A DNA stretch of 64,000 bases from Haematobacter massiliensis (GTDB taxonomy: Bacteria > Pseudomonadota > Alphaproteobacteria > Rhodobacterales > Rhodobacteraceae). The translations under genes and the position numbers were made by a program. Every line of letters begins with the position of its first letter. Position 1 is the stretch's first letter. The notes below the pieces were generated by a model. The model saw only the letters and a program-made list of their open reading frames with translations, had not been told where the DNA came from and did not search any database. Where the stretch lies: the NCBI RefSeq assembly GCF_000740795.1, contig NZ_JGYG01000006.1, positions 188,501 through 252,500 of the forward strand, given 5' to 3'. Positions 18,358 to 25,786 of the stretch are shown here, piece after piece.

Positions 18358-19181
18358 CAGGTCTGGCCCTCCCGCGGATCCGTCAACCGCTCCGCCGCGG
18401 AGCCGAGCGCATCGAAGGCCAACACCATGGCCAGCAGCCCGAGACCGGGAAACACCCCCAGCCACCAGCGCCCTGCCGAGAGATGCCGCATCGCCTCTGC
18501 CAGCATGACACCGATAGCAGGCCGCGACGGCTCCAGCCCGAAACCGAGGAAGGTCAGCCCCGCTTCGTGCAGGATGGCATGCGGGAACATCAGCAGGAAC
18601 CCCACCAGCATCTGCGGGGCCAGATGCGGCAGGATATGCTGGTGCAGGATAAACAGGCGGGAGCGGCCGAACCCGCGCGACGCCTCCACATACGGGGCGG
18701 CCTGAAGCTGGAGCAGTTCCGCCCGCAGGATACGCGCGAGCCGGGGCCAGTGCGACAGCGCCACCGCCCAGATGACGGCCCCGGTTCCCCCGCCGAAGGC
18801 GAATGACAACAGCAGCAGCAAAAGCAGATGCGGCAGCGCGAGCATGACATCCGTCACGAATCCCGCCGCCCTGTCGGGCCAGCGTCCCAGAGCAGTGGCA
18901 CCGGCCATCAGCACCGCGATCACCACGGAAATGCCCGCCGCCAGCAGCCCGATGCGCAGGCTGAGCACAAGGCCGCTGAGCACCCGCCCGAACATGTCCC
19001 GCCCCATCGCATCCGTGCCGAACGGATGCGCCAGCGACGGGGGCAGGTTCCGCTGTCCGAAATCCGCCACTCCACCTGCACCCGGAAGCAGCGATGCCGC
19101 AATCAGTCCGAGCAGCAGGAAGGCCACCACAACTCCGGTTGCCGCTGCCCGCGCCCGCCCTGTGATCACACCAGAGTTCAT
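18357..19181 (-). CDS. nikC: Nickel ABC transporter permease NikC
   Basis: 274 residues from MNSGVITGRARAAATG. N-terminal helix (VVVAFLLLGLIAASLLPG), then the HPFGTDAMGRDMFGRVLSGLVLSLRIG motif of DppC/NikC permeases, four more helices, the EAA loop EASRGFGRSRLFILHQHILPHLAPQ and a C-terminal FLGFGLEPSRPAIGVMLAEAM. The frame runs open further upstream inside nikB, but only this start fits the family and the 4-bp overlap with nikB. It forms the inner-membrane channel with NikB. Confidence 0.85.
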   Translation of the reverse strand: MNSGVITGRARAAATGVVVAFLLLGLIAASLLPGAGGVADFGQRNLPPSLAHPFGTDAMGRDMFGRVLSGLVLSLRIGLLAAGISVVIAVLMAGATALGRWPDRAAGFVTDVMLALPHLLLLLLLSFAFGGGTGAVIWAVALSHWPRLARILRAELLQLQAAPYVEASRGFGRSRLFILHQHILPHLAPQMLVGFLLMFPHAILHEAGLTFLGFGLEPSRPAIGVMLAEAMRHLSAGRWWLGVFPGLGLLAMVLAFDALGSAAERLTDPREGQT

Positions 19182-20155
19182 GGTGTGTCCCTCCGGATGC
19201 GGGGATCCACCAGCCGGTAGAGCAGGTCGGCCACGGTATTGGCGCTCGCCACGACCGCCGCTGTGACGAGCGTGATCGCGAGGAGCAGCGCGACATCCCC
19301 CTCCAGGCCCGCCTGCACCGTCGCCCGCCCCAGCCCCGGCCAGGCAAAGACCTGCTCCGCAAGGATGGAGCCGCCGAAAATCTCTCCCGTGGACGCGAAA
19401 AGGATGGTGATCGCAGGCAGCGCCGCATTGGGCGCGCCATGGCGCAGGAGGATATCCCACCGCCCTGCCCCCTGCGCGCGGGCGAGCAGGACATGATCGC
19501 TCGCCAGCACGTCCACCAGCTTCGCCCGCACATGCAGCGCCACCTGCGCCACGCCGAAGAGCGTCAACACGGTGAGCGGCAGGATCAGGTGTGCAAGGCG
19601 CAGGGCGAATGTCACTGCCTCCGCAGGCACGCCGATCGGTCCCGCACAGCACACCGGCGTCCAGCGGAGCACGACGGAGAACAACAGAAGGAGCAGCATG
19701 GCCAGCCAGAAGGTCGGCGTCGCGGCAAGCAGGTAGCAGTATGCCTTGATGAGCCTGTCCGGCCATCGCCCGCGCCAGCCTGCCGCCACCAGGGCCAAGC
19801 CGAAGCCGAGCAGCCCCGACAGCAGCCATGCCCCGCCGGCGAGCAGCGCGGAGGGGCCGAGCCTTGCGCGCAGCACCTCGGCGACCGGTGCATTGAAGCT
19901 CGTGCTGAAGCCCCAGTCTCCTGCAAACAGGTTACGCGCCCAGTGGAGGAACTGCTCACCCGCCGGTCGGTCCAGTCCCCAGCGGGCGGCGATCTCCGCC
20001 TTCCTCTCCGGCCCCAGATGGGCGATCGCGGGGCCGAGATAGGCATCCACCGGATCAACGGGAGAGATCTTCATCAACAGAAACGCGGCCAGTGCAACGG
20101 CCAGCAGCACCGCAGGCAGCCTCAGAAGCGGCCAGATGAGACCGCGTCCCGTCAT
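19178..20155 (-). CDS. nikB: Nickel ABC transporter permease NikB
   Basis: A 325-residue DppB/NikB-class permease. Helix 1 is WPLLRLPAVLLAVALAAFLLMKISPVDPVDAYLGP, followed by the periplasmic loop RWGLDRPAGEQFLHWARNLFAGDWGFSTSFNAPVAEVL, five more helices, and GGSILAEQVFAWPGLGRATVQAGLEGD near the C-terminus. It overlaps nikC by 4 bp. It is separated from the binding-protein gene by 1.1 kb of apparently non-coding DNA, which is unusual for an ABC operon and suggests its own promoter. Confidence 0.85.
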   Translation of the reverse strand: MTGRGLIWPLLRLPAVLLAVALAAFLLMKISPVDPVDAYLGPAIAHLGPERKAEIAARWGLDRPAGEQFLHWARNLFAGDWGFSTSFNAPVAEVLRARLGPSALLAGGAWLLSGLLGFGLALVAAGWRGRWPDRLIKAYCYLLAATPTFWLAMLLLLLFSVVLRWTPVCCAGPIGVPAEAVTFALRLAHLILPLTVLTLFGVAQVALHVRAKLVDVLASDHVLLARAQGAGRWDILLRHGAPNAALPAITILFASTGEIFGGSILAEQVFAWPGLGRATVQAGLEGDVALLLAITLVTAAVVASANTVADLLYRLVDPRIRRDTP

Positions 20156-21272
20156 GCGCGCAACCGTAAAGCCGGGACGCTGCCATGCGCCGCCCGCGCG
20201 GGACGCGTAGCCGAAAGCGCCCGGTTCATCGCCGCATTAAACCGGTTGAAACGGACGGCGGCGGGTGTGCCGTAGCTCCCCCGGCGGTCAGACGGACGGG
20301 GGGCAGGCGGGCGGGAGGCAGACGGGCCGGAGGCGGGCGCAGCAAAAGCCGGCCGGGGCGCGGCAGAACCGCCAGAGGCCGGGATGACGATGCGAACGGA
20401 GCATCGGCCCCGTGCGGGATGCACCAACCTCACCGGGGATGGGAGGGAAGGGTCACCATGGGGCGCGCTTTCATGGTGGTCCGGTCTGCGCTTCGGCTGG
20501 GAGCGCACGGCCGGCCCAGGTGGGGCACACGTGTCTGACGGGAGACAATGTGAGGTTTGACCATGCGCGCCCAGTTTACCCGACCGCAAACTTCCGGGCG
20601 CAAGACCGCGAGGCAGGCAACCAGTGGACGCGCCGAGACCACGAGCTGCCATAGGGGCGGAGCGACGGGGAGCGCGCGAATTGGCACGATTCACGCCCGG
20701 TCCGCAGGTGTTCCGGCAGAGGGGCGTAGCGGGGGAATCCCCCCGGCAGAGGAGGATCACACCGCGGGCAGCGCTGCGGATCAGACGAAGAGGGGCGACG
20801 TAGCTGAAGGAGCGACCTGACGGATCGCTATAGCAATGTGCGAAGTGACTTCCGTGCGTGCGCTGGCGGGTATCCCGTGTCGGAGGACTGACGGAACATG
20901 GCCTCCGCGCGTCGCGGCGGCGGCATATGGAGGAGCGGCAGCACGGAGCGCCGCCCGTTATCACCGCGCGGGATGAGAGTTCGGCTCCATAGGCGCCGTC
21001 ATCCGCCGGCCCGCAACTCACACTGCCACCGAGGGAAACGCCCGCGCCGCTCCATCGGTGGGTGTTTGAAGGGTCGCAGGGTGATACTTCGCGTTCGGAT
21101 CCTCTGCAGCGCGACGGGAGGATAGCCGTCCATCCGAGACATGATGGTCGCAGCATTTCCGGATGGTCCGATGGGGTCCTGCTGATGGAGCTCCGGATAT
21201 TCCCTGACCTCCCGGTGATCACCCCGTCGGCGGTTCTCGCCCCCTTGCGGCCTTGAACATATCCGCGAGCCG
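20156..21272. other. 1.1-kb apparently non-coding interval between nikB and nikA
   Basis: ORFs exist on both strands, the longest being a 380-codon frame on the minus strand that runs through the whole interval. Its translation is Arg/Ser/Pro/Cys-rich without secondary-structure pattern, and no ribosome-binding site or family motif is seen. Bases 20290-20340 on the plus strand are G-rich (GGCGGGCGGGAGGC-like), with quadruplex potential. It may carry a promoter for nikBCDE, a small RNA, or debris of an inserted element. Confidence 0.5.
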
Positions 21273-22811
21273 TCATTCGCAGGTCCAGCGCCATTCGGCG
21301 ATACCCGCGGTGATCGGCCAGCCATGGCCGTGGGGTTCCACCTGCAGCGGGCCAAGGTCGAGGCAGTTATCGATGAGATAGACATGATCGAGATTAACCA
21401 GCCACGCCCATGCATTATCGCCCGCCATTCCGTAATGCTGCGCGGCCTCCGCCCAGAACGGATAGGACGCCTCCAGGCTTTGCGCCGCCTGCGCCCGATC
21501 AAACAGGGTATCCACCTCCGGGTTGGCATAGAAGGTCGGGTTCAGATACTCCATCCCCTGCAAACGCCCGGAATAGAGGGCATAGACCTGATAGGGCGAA
21601 TGGCTGCCGAAGCCAAAGACCACGGGTTCCGCATGCATGACGCGGCCGATGCTCTGCCAGCTTCCGCCCTTTGCCACCGCGGCAATCCCAAGCGGGCGGA
21701 GGAGTTCGACCACCGTTTCCGCCAGCGCCTGCCGTGTCGCATCGCTTGCGGGATAGTTGATGGCGAATGCCGCGCGTGTCCCGCCCTTGACGCGGATCCC
21801 GTCCGGCCCGGGCAGCCAACCTGCCTGCTCGAGCAGGGCAAGTGCCCCGTCTCCATCTCGGGCGAACGGAGCCTCGCCCCCCCAGGGCAGACCATCGGCG
21901 GGGCCGAAGGCAGGCGTGCCATGCCCCTCCAGAGCCACGTCAACAATCAGCTCGCGGTCGAGCCACAGGTTGATCGCCCGCCGGATCGCCGGGTCTGCGG
22001 TCACGGCATTGCCGATCTGCCGCCCCGCCTCCTCACGCGGGGGGGTGAAGGGCAGGCTGATGCCCCGGTTGTCCACCGTGCGCGCGGCGATGGAGTGGAA
22101 GCCCGGCGGCACCGCCCCGGCAAGCTGTGCGGGGACGGCGACCATCTGCGCGGCCCCCGCCTGCGCCGCAGCCAGCCCGCCATCGGCGCCGGTGAACAGG
22201 AAGGTGATCTGCCGGAAGGCGGGCTTCTTCCCGTAATAGTCATCGTTCCGCGCCACGATGAGCTGTCCGCCCTCCGACCAGGACACGAAGCGGTAGGGCC
22301 CCGACCCGACGGGAGCACGTCCATAGCCCGGCCCGTAGCCTGCTTCCGGCACGATGCCGAGGCTGTAGAACGTCTCCGCAAAAGTGATCCATGGGCGTGA
22401 GAGGGTGAGGCGGAGCGTGCGGTCATCCACCGCCTCCGCCCCCTCCATCACGGAGAGGTCGAGCGGGCCCGCCGCCTCTCGCGCGGTGCGGAAGGTGAAG
22501 GCCACGTCCTGCGCGCGAACGGGGCTGCCGTCGCTGAACCGTGCATCGGGGCGAAGGGTGATCGTCCAGACGCGGCGATCCTCCGAAAGCTGCCACGCCG
22601 TCGCCAGATCAGGAAGGGTCTCCAGTGCCGGGCCACGCTTCAGCAGGGTGGACTGGAAGAGCGGGTTGCCATAACTGCCCCAGCCCGCCATCGGATCGAA
22701 ACCCGTCTCCGGCTCCCCACCGATCGCCAGAACCAGATCCTCCCGCGCGGGTGCCATGCCGGCAGTCACAACAAGGGGTATGAAAAGAGCGATGAGGAGC
22801 TTCTGGCGCAT
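21273..22811 (-). CDS. nikA: Nickel ABC transporter periplasmic binding protein NikA (SBP family 5)
   Basis: A 512-residue family 5 solute-binding protein with signal peptide MRQKLLIALFIPLVVTAGMAPA. Hallmarks are GGEPETGFDPMAGWGSYGNPLFQSTLLKRG, DGSPVRAQDVAFTFRTAREA, PVGSGPYRFVSWSEGGQLIVARNDDYYGKKPAF and the C-terminal tryptophan/histidine-rich end. The GWGSYGNPLFQSTL segment is the NikA-type variant of the family motif. It delivers chelated Ni(II) to NikBCDE. Expressed leftward from the NikR-controlled region, 1.1 kb upstream of nikB. Confidence 0.85.
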   Translation of the reverse strand: MRQKLLIALFIPLVVTAGMAPAREDLVLAIGGEPETGFDPMAGWGSYGNPLFQSTLLKRGPALETLPDLATAWQLSEDRRVWTITLRPDARFSDGSPVRAQDVAFTFRTAREAAGPLDLSVMEGAEAVDDRTLRLTLSRPWITFAETFYSLGIVPEAGYGPGYGRAPVGSGPYRFVSWSEGGQLIVARNDDYYGKKPAFRQITFLFTGADGGLAAAQAGAAQMVAVPAQLAGAVPPGFHSIAARTVDNRGISLPFTPPREEAGRQIGNAVTADPAIRRAINLWLDRELIVDVALEGHGTPAFGPADGLPWGGEAPFARDGDGALALLEQAGWLPGPDGIRVKGGTRAAFAINYPASDATRQALAETVVELLRPLGIAAVAKGGSWQSIGRVMHAEPVVFGFGSHSPYQVYALYSGRLQGMEYLNPTFYANPEVDTLFDRAQAAQSLEASYPFWAEAAQHYGMAGDNAWAWLVNLDHVYLIDNCLDLGPLQVEPHGHGWPITAGIAEWRWTCE

Positions 22812-22899
22812 GGATCCCCGTTGACCTGTAAAGTGTCGCCGACCAGATCGCGCAACGATCCCTGCGCATTGCGCTGGAAACGGTCATCGCAGTCAGGTT

Positions 22900-22927
22900 G
22901 TATGACGTATTCAGGAAAAATGCCTAC
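22900..22927. promoter_or_regulatory. Predicted NikR operator
   Basis: GTATGA at 22900-22905 and GCCTAC at 22922-22927 are separated by exactly 16 bp, matching the enterobacterial NikR operator GTATGA-N16-TCATAC at 10 of 12 positions. It lies between the divergent nikA and nikR starts, where nickel-loaded NikR would repress uptake. Confidence 0.65.
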
Positions 22928-22994
22928 TGCAAGCCTCGTGGAACCGGCAAGCGGTATCCGCTAGACTCCGCGGAAGAATTGGATGGAGGCGGTG

Positions 22995-23489
22995 ATGCAA
23001 CGGGTGACCATGACAATCGACGCAACGCAGCTTGCCACGCTCGATGCCTATGCCAGCGCGCGGGGCTACTCCAGTAGATCGGAGGCGATGCGCGACATTC
23101 TTCGAGAGGTGGAGGCGCGGCAGATCGCCAAGGAAGCGGAGGGCAGCTGCTTCGCCACGCTCACCTATGTCTATGAGCATGAGACGCGGGAACTCGCACG
23201 GCGGCTCACCGCGGCGCAGCACGACCATCATGATCTCTCCGTTGCGGCGCTGCATGTTCACGTCGATCAGGATGATTGCCTTGAAGTGGTTGTCCTGAAA
23301 GGCGCGACGGCCGAGGTCCGCGCCTTTGCCGATGCGGTGACAACCCAGCGCGGCGTGCGGGCGGGAAACCTGCATGTGATCGCCCCTGCGCGACGGGCCT
23401 CCCCCGGTGCCCCGGTTTCGCCGCGCGGAACATCCGCCGGGCATGACCACGCGCCCCCTGCAGAGGCAGCGGATGGCAGGGAGTTGTGA
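22995..23489 (+). CDS. nikR: Nickel-responsive transcriptional regulator NikR
   Basis: 164 residues: N-terminal ribbon-helix-helix (MQRVTMTIDATQLATLDAYASARGYSSRSEAMRDILRE) and C-terminal ACT-like nickel-binding tetramerisation domain. With ATG 22995 as start, preceded by GGAGG at 5 nt, the four nickel ligands fall at His76, His87, His89 and Cys95, the numbering of E. coli NikR. The family ends near residue 133; here a further Pro/Ala/Gly-rich tail containing GHDH is added, possibly an extra metal-binding extension. It controls the divergent nik operon. Confidence 0.93.
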   Translation: MQRVTMTIDATQLATLDAYASARGYSSRSEAMRDILREVEARQIAKEAEGSCFATLTYVYEHETRELARRLTAAQHDHHDLSVAALHVHVDQDDCLEVVVLKGATAEVRAFADAVTTQRGVRAGNLHVIAPARRASPGAPVSPRGTSAGHDHAPPAEAADGREL

Positions 23490-23967
23490 AAGGTCAGATG
23501 GCGAGGCTGGAGTAGAACACGTCAGAGATGTCGGAGAGATGCCGGCCGGGGGTCGCCGCGAGCCTACCTCGCCATTCCCCCACGCCAAGACCGAGCACCG
23601 TCGACGCCATCCCCAGTTGATAGCGCGCCACGCCAGTAAACACCCCTGTTCACCGCCCGGTCCATGCCCGCGACAAGCGCGCCCCTATGCCGGGCCTTCC
23701 GGCTCACGGACCATGCGCTCCGGGAAAACGATCCGCGTTCCATCCGCGCGGGCGGCGTTCCCACCGTGCCATCTTATTCTACTGCCGTCTTTCCATACAA
23801 GCGGGCGGTCCAGAGGGATTGCCCTATGTACCCGGAGCATCAGCCCAGACCTGCCCCACAACACCCGCGCCTTCGCACTCGCCAGGTGGGCGCCGGGAGT
23901 CCACACATGGACCGACCTTGGCGCCCGATTATACTGTGCGTAAACTGCTGCCTGGAGGGCACACCCG
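23490..23967. other. Intergenic stretch without a recognisable gene
   Basis: About 480 bp between nikR and the epimerase gene. ORFs on both strands are short and overlap each other without family motifs. Bases 23925-23945 (ATTATACTGTGCGTAAAC) look like the most AT-rich, promoter-like part directly before the epimerase start. Confidence 0.5.
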
Positions 23968-25224
23968 ATGTCCCGTTCCCCGTCGCCGCCAGATTGGCTG
24001 GACCGTCTTCCCCATCGCCGCTGGCTGGAGCAGGAGGCTCAACGACTGCTGGATTTCTCCAAGCCCTCGCGCGTGAGCGACGGCTTCGTCGCGCTGGACA
24101 GTCGCGGCCGCGTGCCCCCCGGTGCGGTGGCTGATACGGTCATCACCGCGCGGATGACCCACTGCTATGCGCTGGCCGCCTTGCAGGGTATCCCGGGTGC
24201 CGAGGCGCTGGTGGCGCATGGTGTGGCGGCGCTCAACGGCCCGCTTCGCGACACCGTCAACGGCGGGTGGTGGGCCACGGCGGCGGGAGGCGGACGCAAG
24301 TTCGCCTATCTCCACGCCTTCGTGGCGCTTGGCGCGTGTTCCGCCGTCGCAGCGGGGGCGGAGGGTGCGGAGGCGCTGCTGGCGGAGGCCGCCAAGGTTC
24401 TGGAAACCCGGTTCTGGTCCGAAGAGGAGGGCGTCCTTCGGGAGAGCTTCGCCTCCGACTGGAGCGGAGAGGAAGATTACCGCGGTGCCAACAGCAACAT
24501 GCATGGGGTGGAAGCGATGCTCGCTCTGGCCGATATCGCTGGCCAACCGTTTTGGCGCGACCGTGCGCTCCGCGTGGCCGAGCGCCTCATTCACGGCGCA
24601 GCCCGGGCCAACGGCTACCGCCTGCCCGAGCATTACGGACGCGACTGGTCGCCGATCCCAGACTACAACATCGACCGGCCCTGGGATGATCTCCGCCCCT
24701 TCGGCACCACGCCGGGGCATGCGATGGAATGGGCGCATCTGCTGCTGAAGCTGGAGGCGGCGCTGCTCCGGCAGGGCGCCGCGCTGCCGGCATGGCTTCT
24801 CAGCGATGCCGTCGCTCTCTTTGACACCGCCGTGGCAGACGGCTGGGCGGCAGATGATCTGCCGGGGCTGGTCTATACGCTGGACTGGGCAGGGCGGCCC
24901 TCCATCGCCAACCGCGCGCACTGGGTGCAGGCGGAGGCTGTCGTGGCGGCGGCAACCCTCCACCGCAGAACGGGGGAGCTGCGGTTCGAGACATGGTATC
25001 GGCGGCTTTGGGACTACATCGACCTCACCTTGATCGACAGGCAGGCGGGCGGCTGGCTGCATGAGGTGGATGCGGCGGGAAACCCGACGGAGCGGATCTA
25101 TCGCGGCAAGGCCGACCTCTACCACGCCTATCAGGCGCTGCTCGCCCCCGTACTACCGCTTGCACCCTGCTACGCAGCGGCTCTTGTTGAACTGCCTGCG
25201 CCCCGTGACCCCTTTCGCCCATAG
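23968..25224 (+). CDS. AGE-family sugar epimerase/isomerase (N-acylglucosamine 2-epimerase / mannose or sulfoquinovose isomerase type)
   Basis: A 418-residue (alpha/alpha)6-barrel protein with family landmarks ITARMTHCYALAAL, NGGWWATAAGGGRKFAYLHAFVALG, GANSNMHGVEAML, HYGRDWSPIPDYNIDRPWDDLRPFGTTPGHAMEWAHLLL and RGKADLYHAYQALL. The paired histidines in the NMHGVEA and PGHAMEW stretches are the usual catalytic acid/base residues. The set resembles YihS-type aldose-ketose isomerases of mannose or sulfoquinovose more than GlcNAc epimerase; the substrate is inferred only. Its TAG stop overlaps the first two bases of the downstream heptamer array. Confidence 0.85.
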   Translation: MSRSPSPPDWLDRLPHRRWLEQEAQRLLDFSKPSRVSDGFVALDSRGRVPPGAVADTVITARMTHCYALAALQGIPGAEALVAHGVAALNGPLRDTVNGGWWATAAGGGRKFAYLHAFVALGACSAVAAGAEGAEALLAEAAKVLETRFWSEEEGVLRESFASDWSGEEDYRGANSNMHGVEAMLALADIAGQPFWRDRALRVAERLIHGAARANGYRLPEHYGRDWSPIPDYNIDRPWDDLRPFGTTPGHAMEWAHLLLKLEAALLRQGAALPAWLLSDAVALFDTAVADGWAADDLPGLVYTLDWAGRPSIANRAHWVQAEAVVAAATLHRRTGELRFETWYRRLWDYIDLTLIDRQAGGWLHEVDAAGNPTERIYRGKADLYHAYQALLAPVLPLAPCYAAALVELPAPRDPFRP

Positions 25225-25681
25225 CGGGCAGCGGGCAGCGGGCAGCGGGCAGCGGGCAGCGGGCAGCGGGCAGCGGGCAGCGGGCAGCGGGCAGCGGGCA
25301 GCGGGCAGCGGGCAGCGGGCAGCGGGCAGCGGGCAGCGGGCAGCGGGCAGCGGGCAGCGGGCAGCGGGCAGCGGGCAGCGGGCAGCGGGCAGCGGGCAGC
25401 GGGCAGCGGGCAGCGGGCAGCGGGCAGCGGGCAGCGGGCAGCGGGCAGCGGGCAGCGGGCAGCGGGCAGCGGGCAGCGGGCAGCGGGCAGCGGGCAGCGG
25501 GCAGCGGGCAGCGGGCAGCGGGCAGCGGGCAGCGGGCAGCGGGCAGCGGGCAGCGGGCAGCGGGCAGCGGGCAGCGGGCAGCGGGCAGCGGGCAGCGGGC
25601 AGCGGGCAGCGGGCAGCGGGCAGCGGGCAGCGGGCAGCGGGCAGCGGGCAGCGGGCAGCGGGCAGCGGGCAGCGGGCAGCG
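25223..25681. repeat. Perfect 7-bp tandem repeat (AGCGGGC), 65.6 copies
   Basis: From 25223 to 25681 the unit AGCGGGC repeats without a single substitution or indel (459 bp; phase checked on every 60-base line). It begins inside the TAG stop of the epimerase gene and ends 106 bp before the stop of the convergent acylase gene. Plus strand carries GGG every 7 bases with 4-nt CAGC spacers, satisfying G3-N1-7 quadruplex rules across the array; the minus strand is the C-rich complement. No stop codon occurs in any frame, giving long SGQRAAG or AARCPLP ORFs that are by-products of the repeat. Confidence 0.97.
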
Positions 25682-25691
25682 AACGAAATCT

Positions 25692-25708
25692 CACCTCCTA
25701 AGAAGGTG
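25692..25708 (-). terminator. Weak hairpin terminator for the leftward peptide operon
   Basis: Read on the minus strand, CACCTTC and GGAGGTG pair over 7 bp (one G-T) around a TTA loop, followed by AGATTTCG with a short T-run, about 80 bp beyond the acylase stop. The plus-strand version has a mismatch instead of the wobble, so the structure favours leftward transcripts. Confidence 0.4.
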
Positions 25709-25786
25709 CAACCCTGAACCTTGCCGTGTAAACACACCCCCGGTGCTCAGCCGAGCAACTGACGAAGAGGTTCGCGAGGTTGTGCA

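Noticed and set aside
17626-19533. 635-codon frame that seems to fuse a permease-like part to NikD
   Set aside because: The first two thirds are an out-of-frame reading of nikC/nikB; only the part from 18357 matches an ABC ATPase. nikC covers the rest in its proper frame.
20152-21294. 380-codon minus-strand frame between nikB and nikA
   Set aside because: No ribosome-binding site, no family features, Arg/Ser/Pro-rich; kept as unexplained non-coding DNA.
16986-22811. Dipeptide/oligopeptide ABC importer
   Set aside because: The proteins belong to the same superfamily, but the divergent NikR gene and NikR box point to nickel.
25223-25681. CRISPR array
   Set aside because: The unit is 7 bp, contiguous and without spacers, and no cas gene is near.
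25061-25737. Long ORFs on both strands made of SGQRAAG or CPLPAAR heptads
   Set aside because: They arise because a 7-bp unit without stop codons is open in all frames; there is no ribosome-binding site or non-repeat domain. Treated as a DNA repeat.
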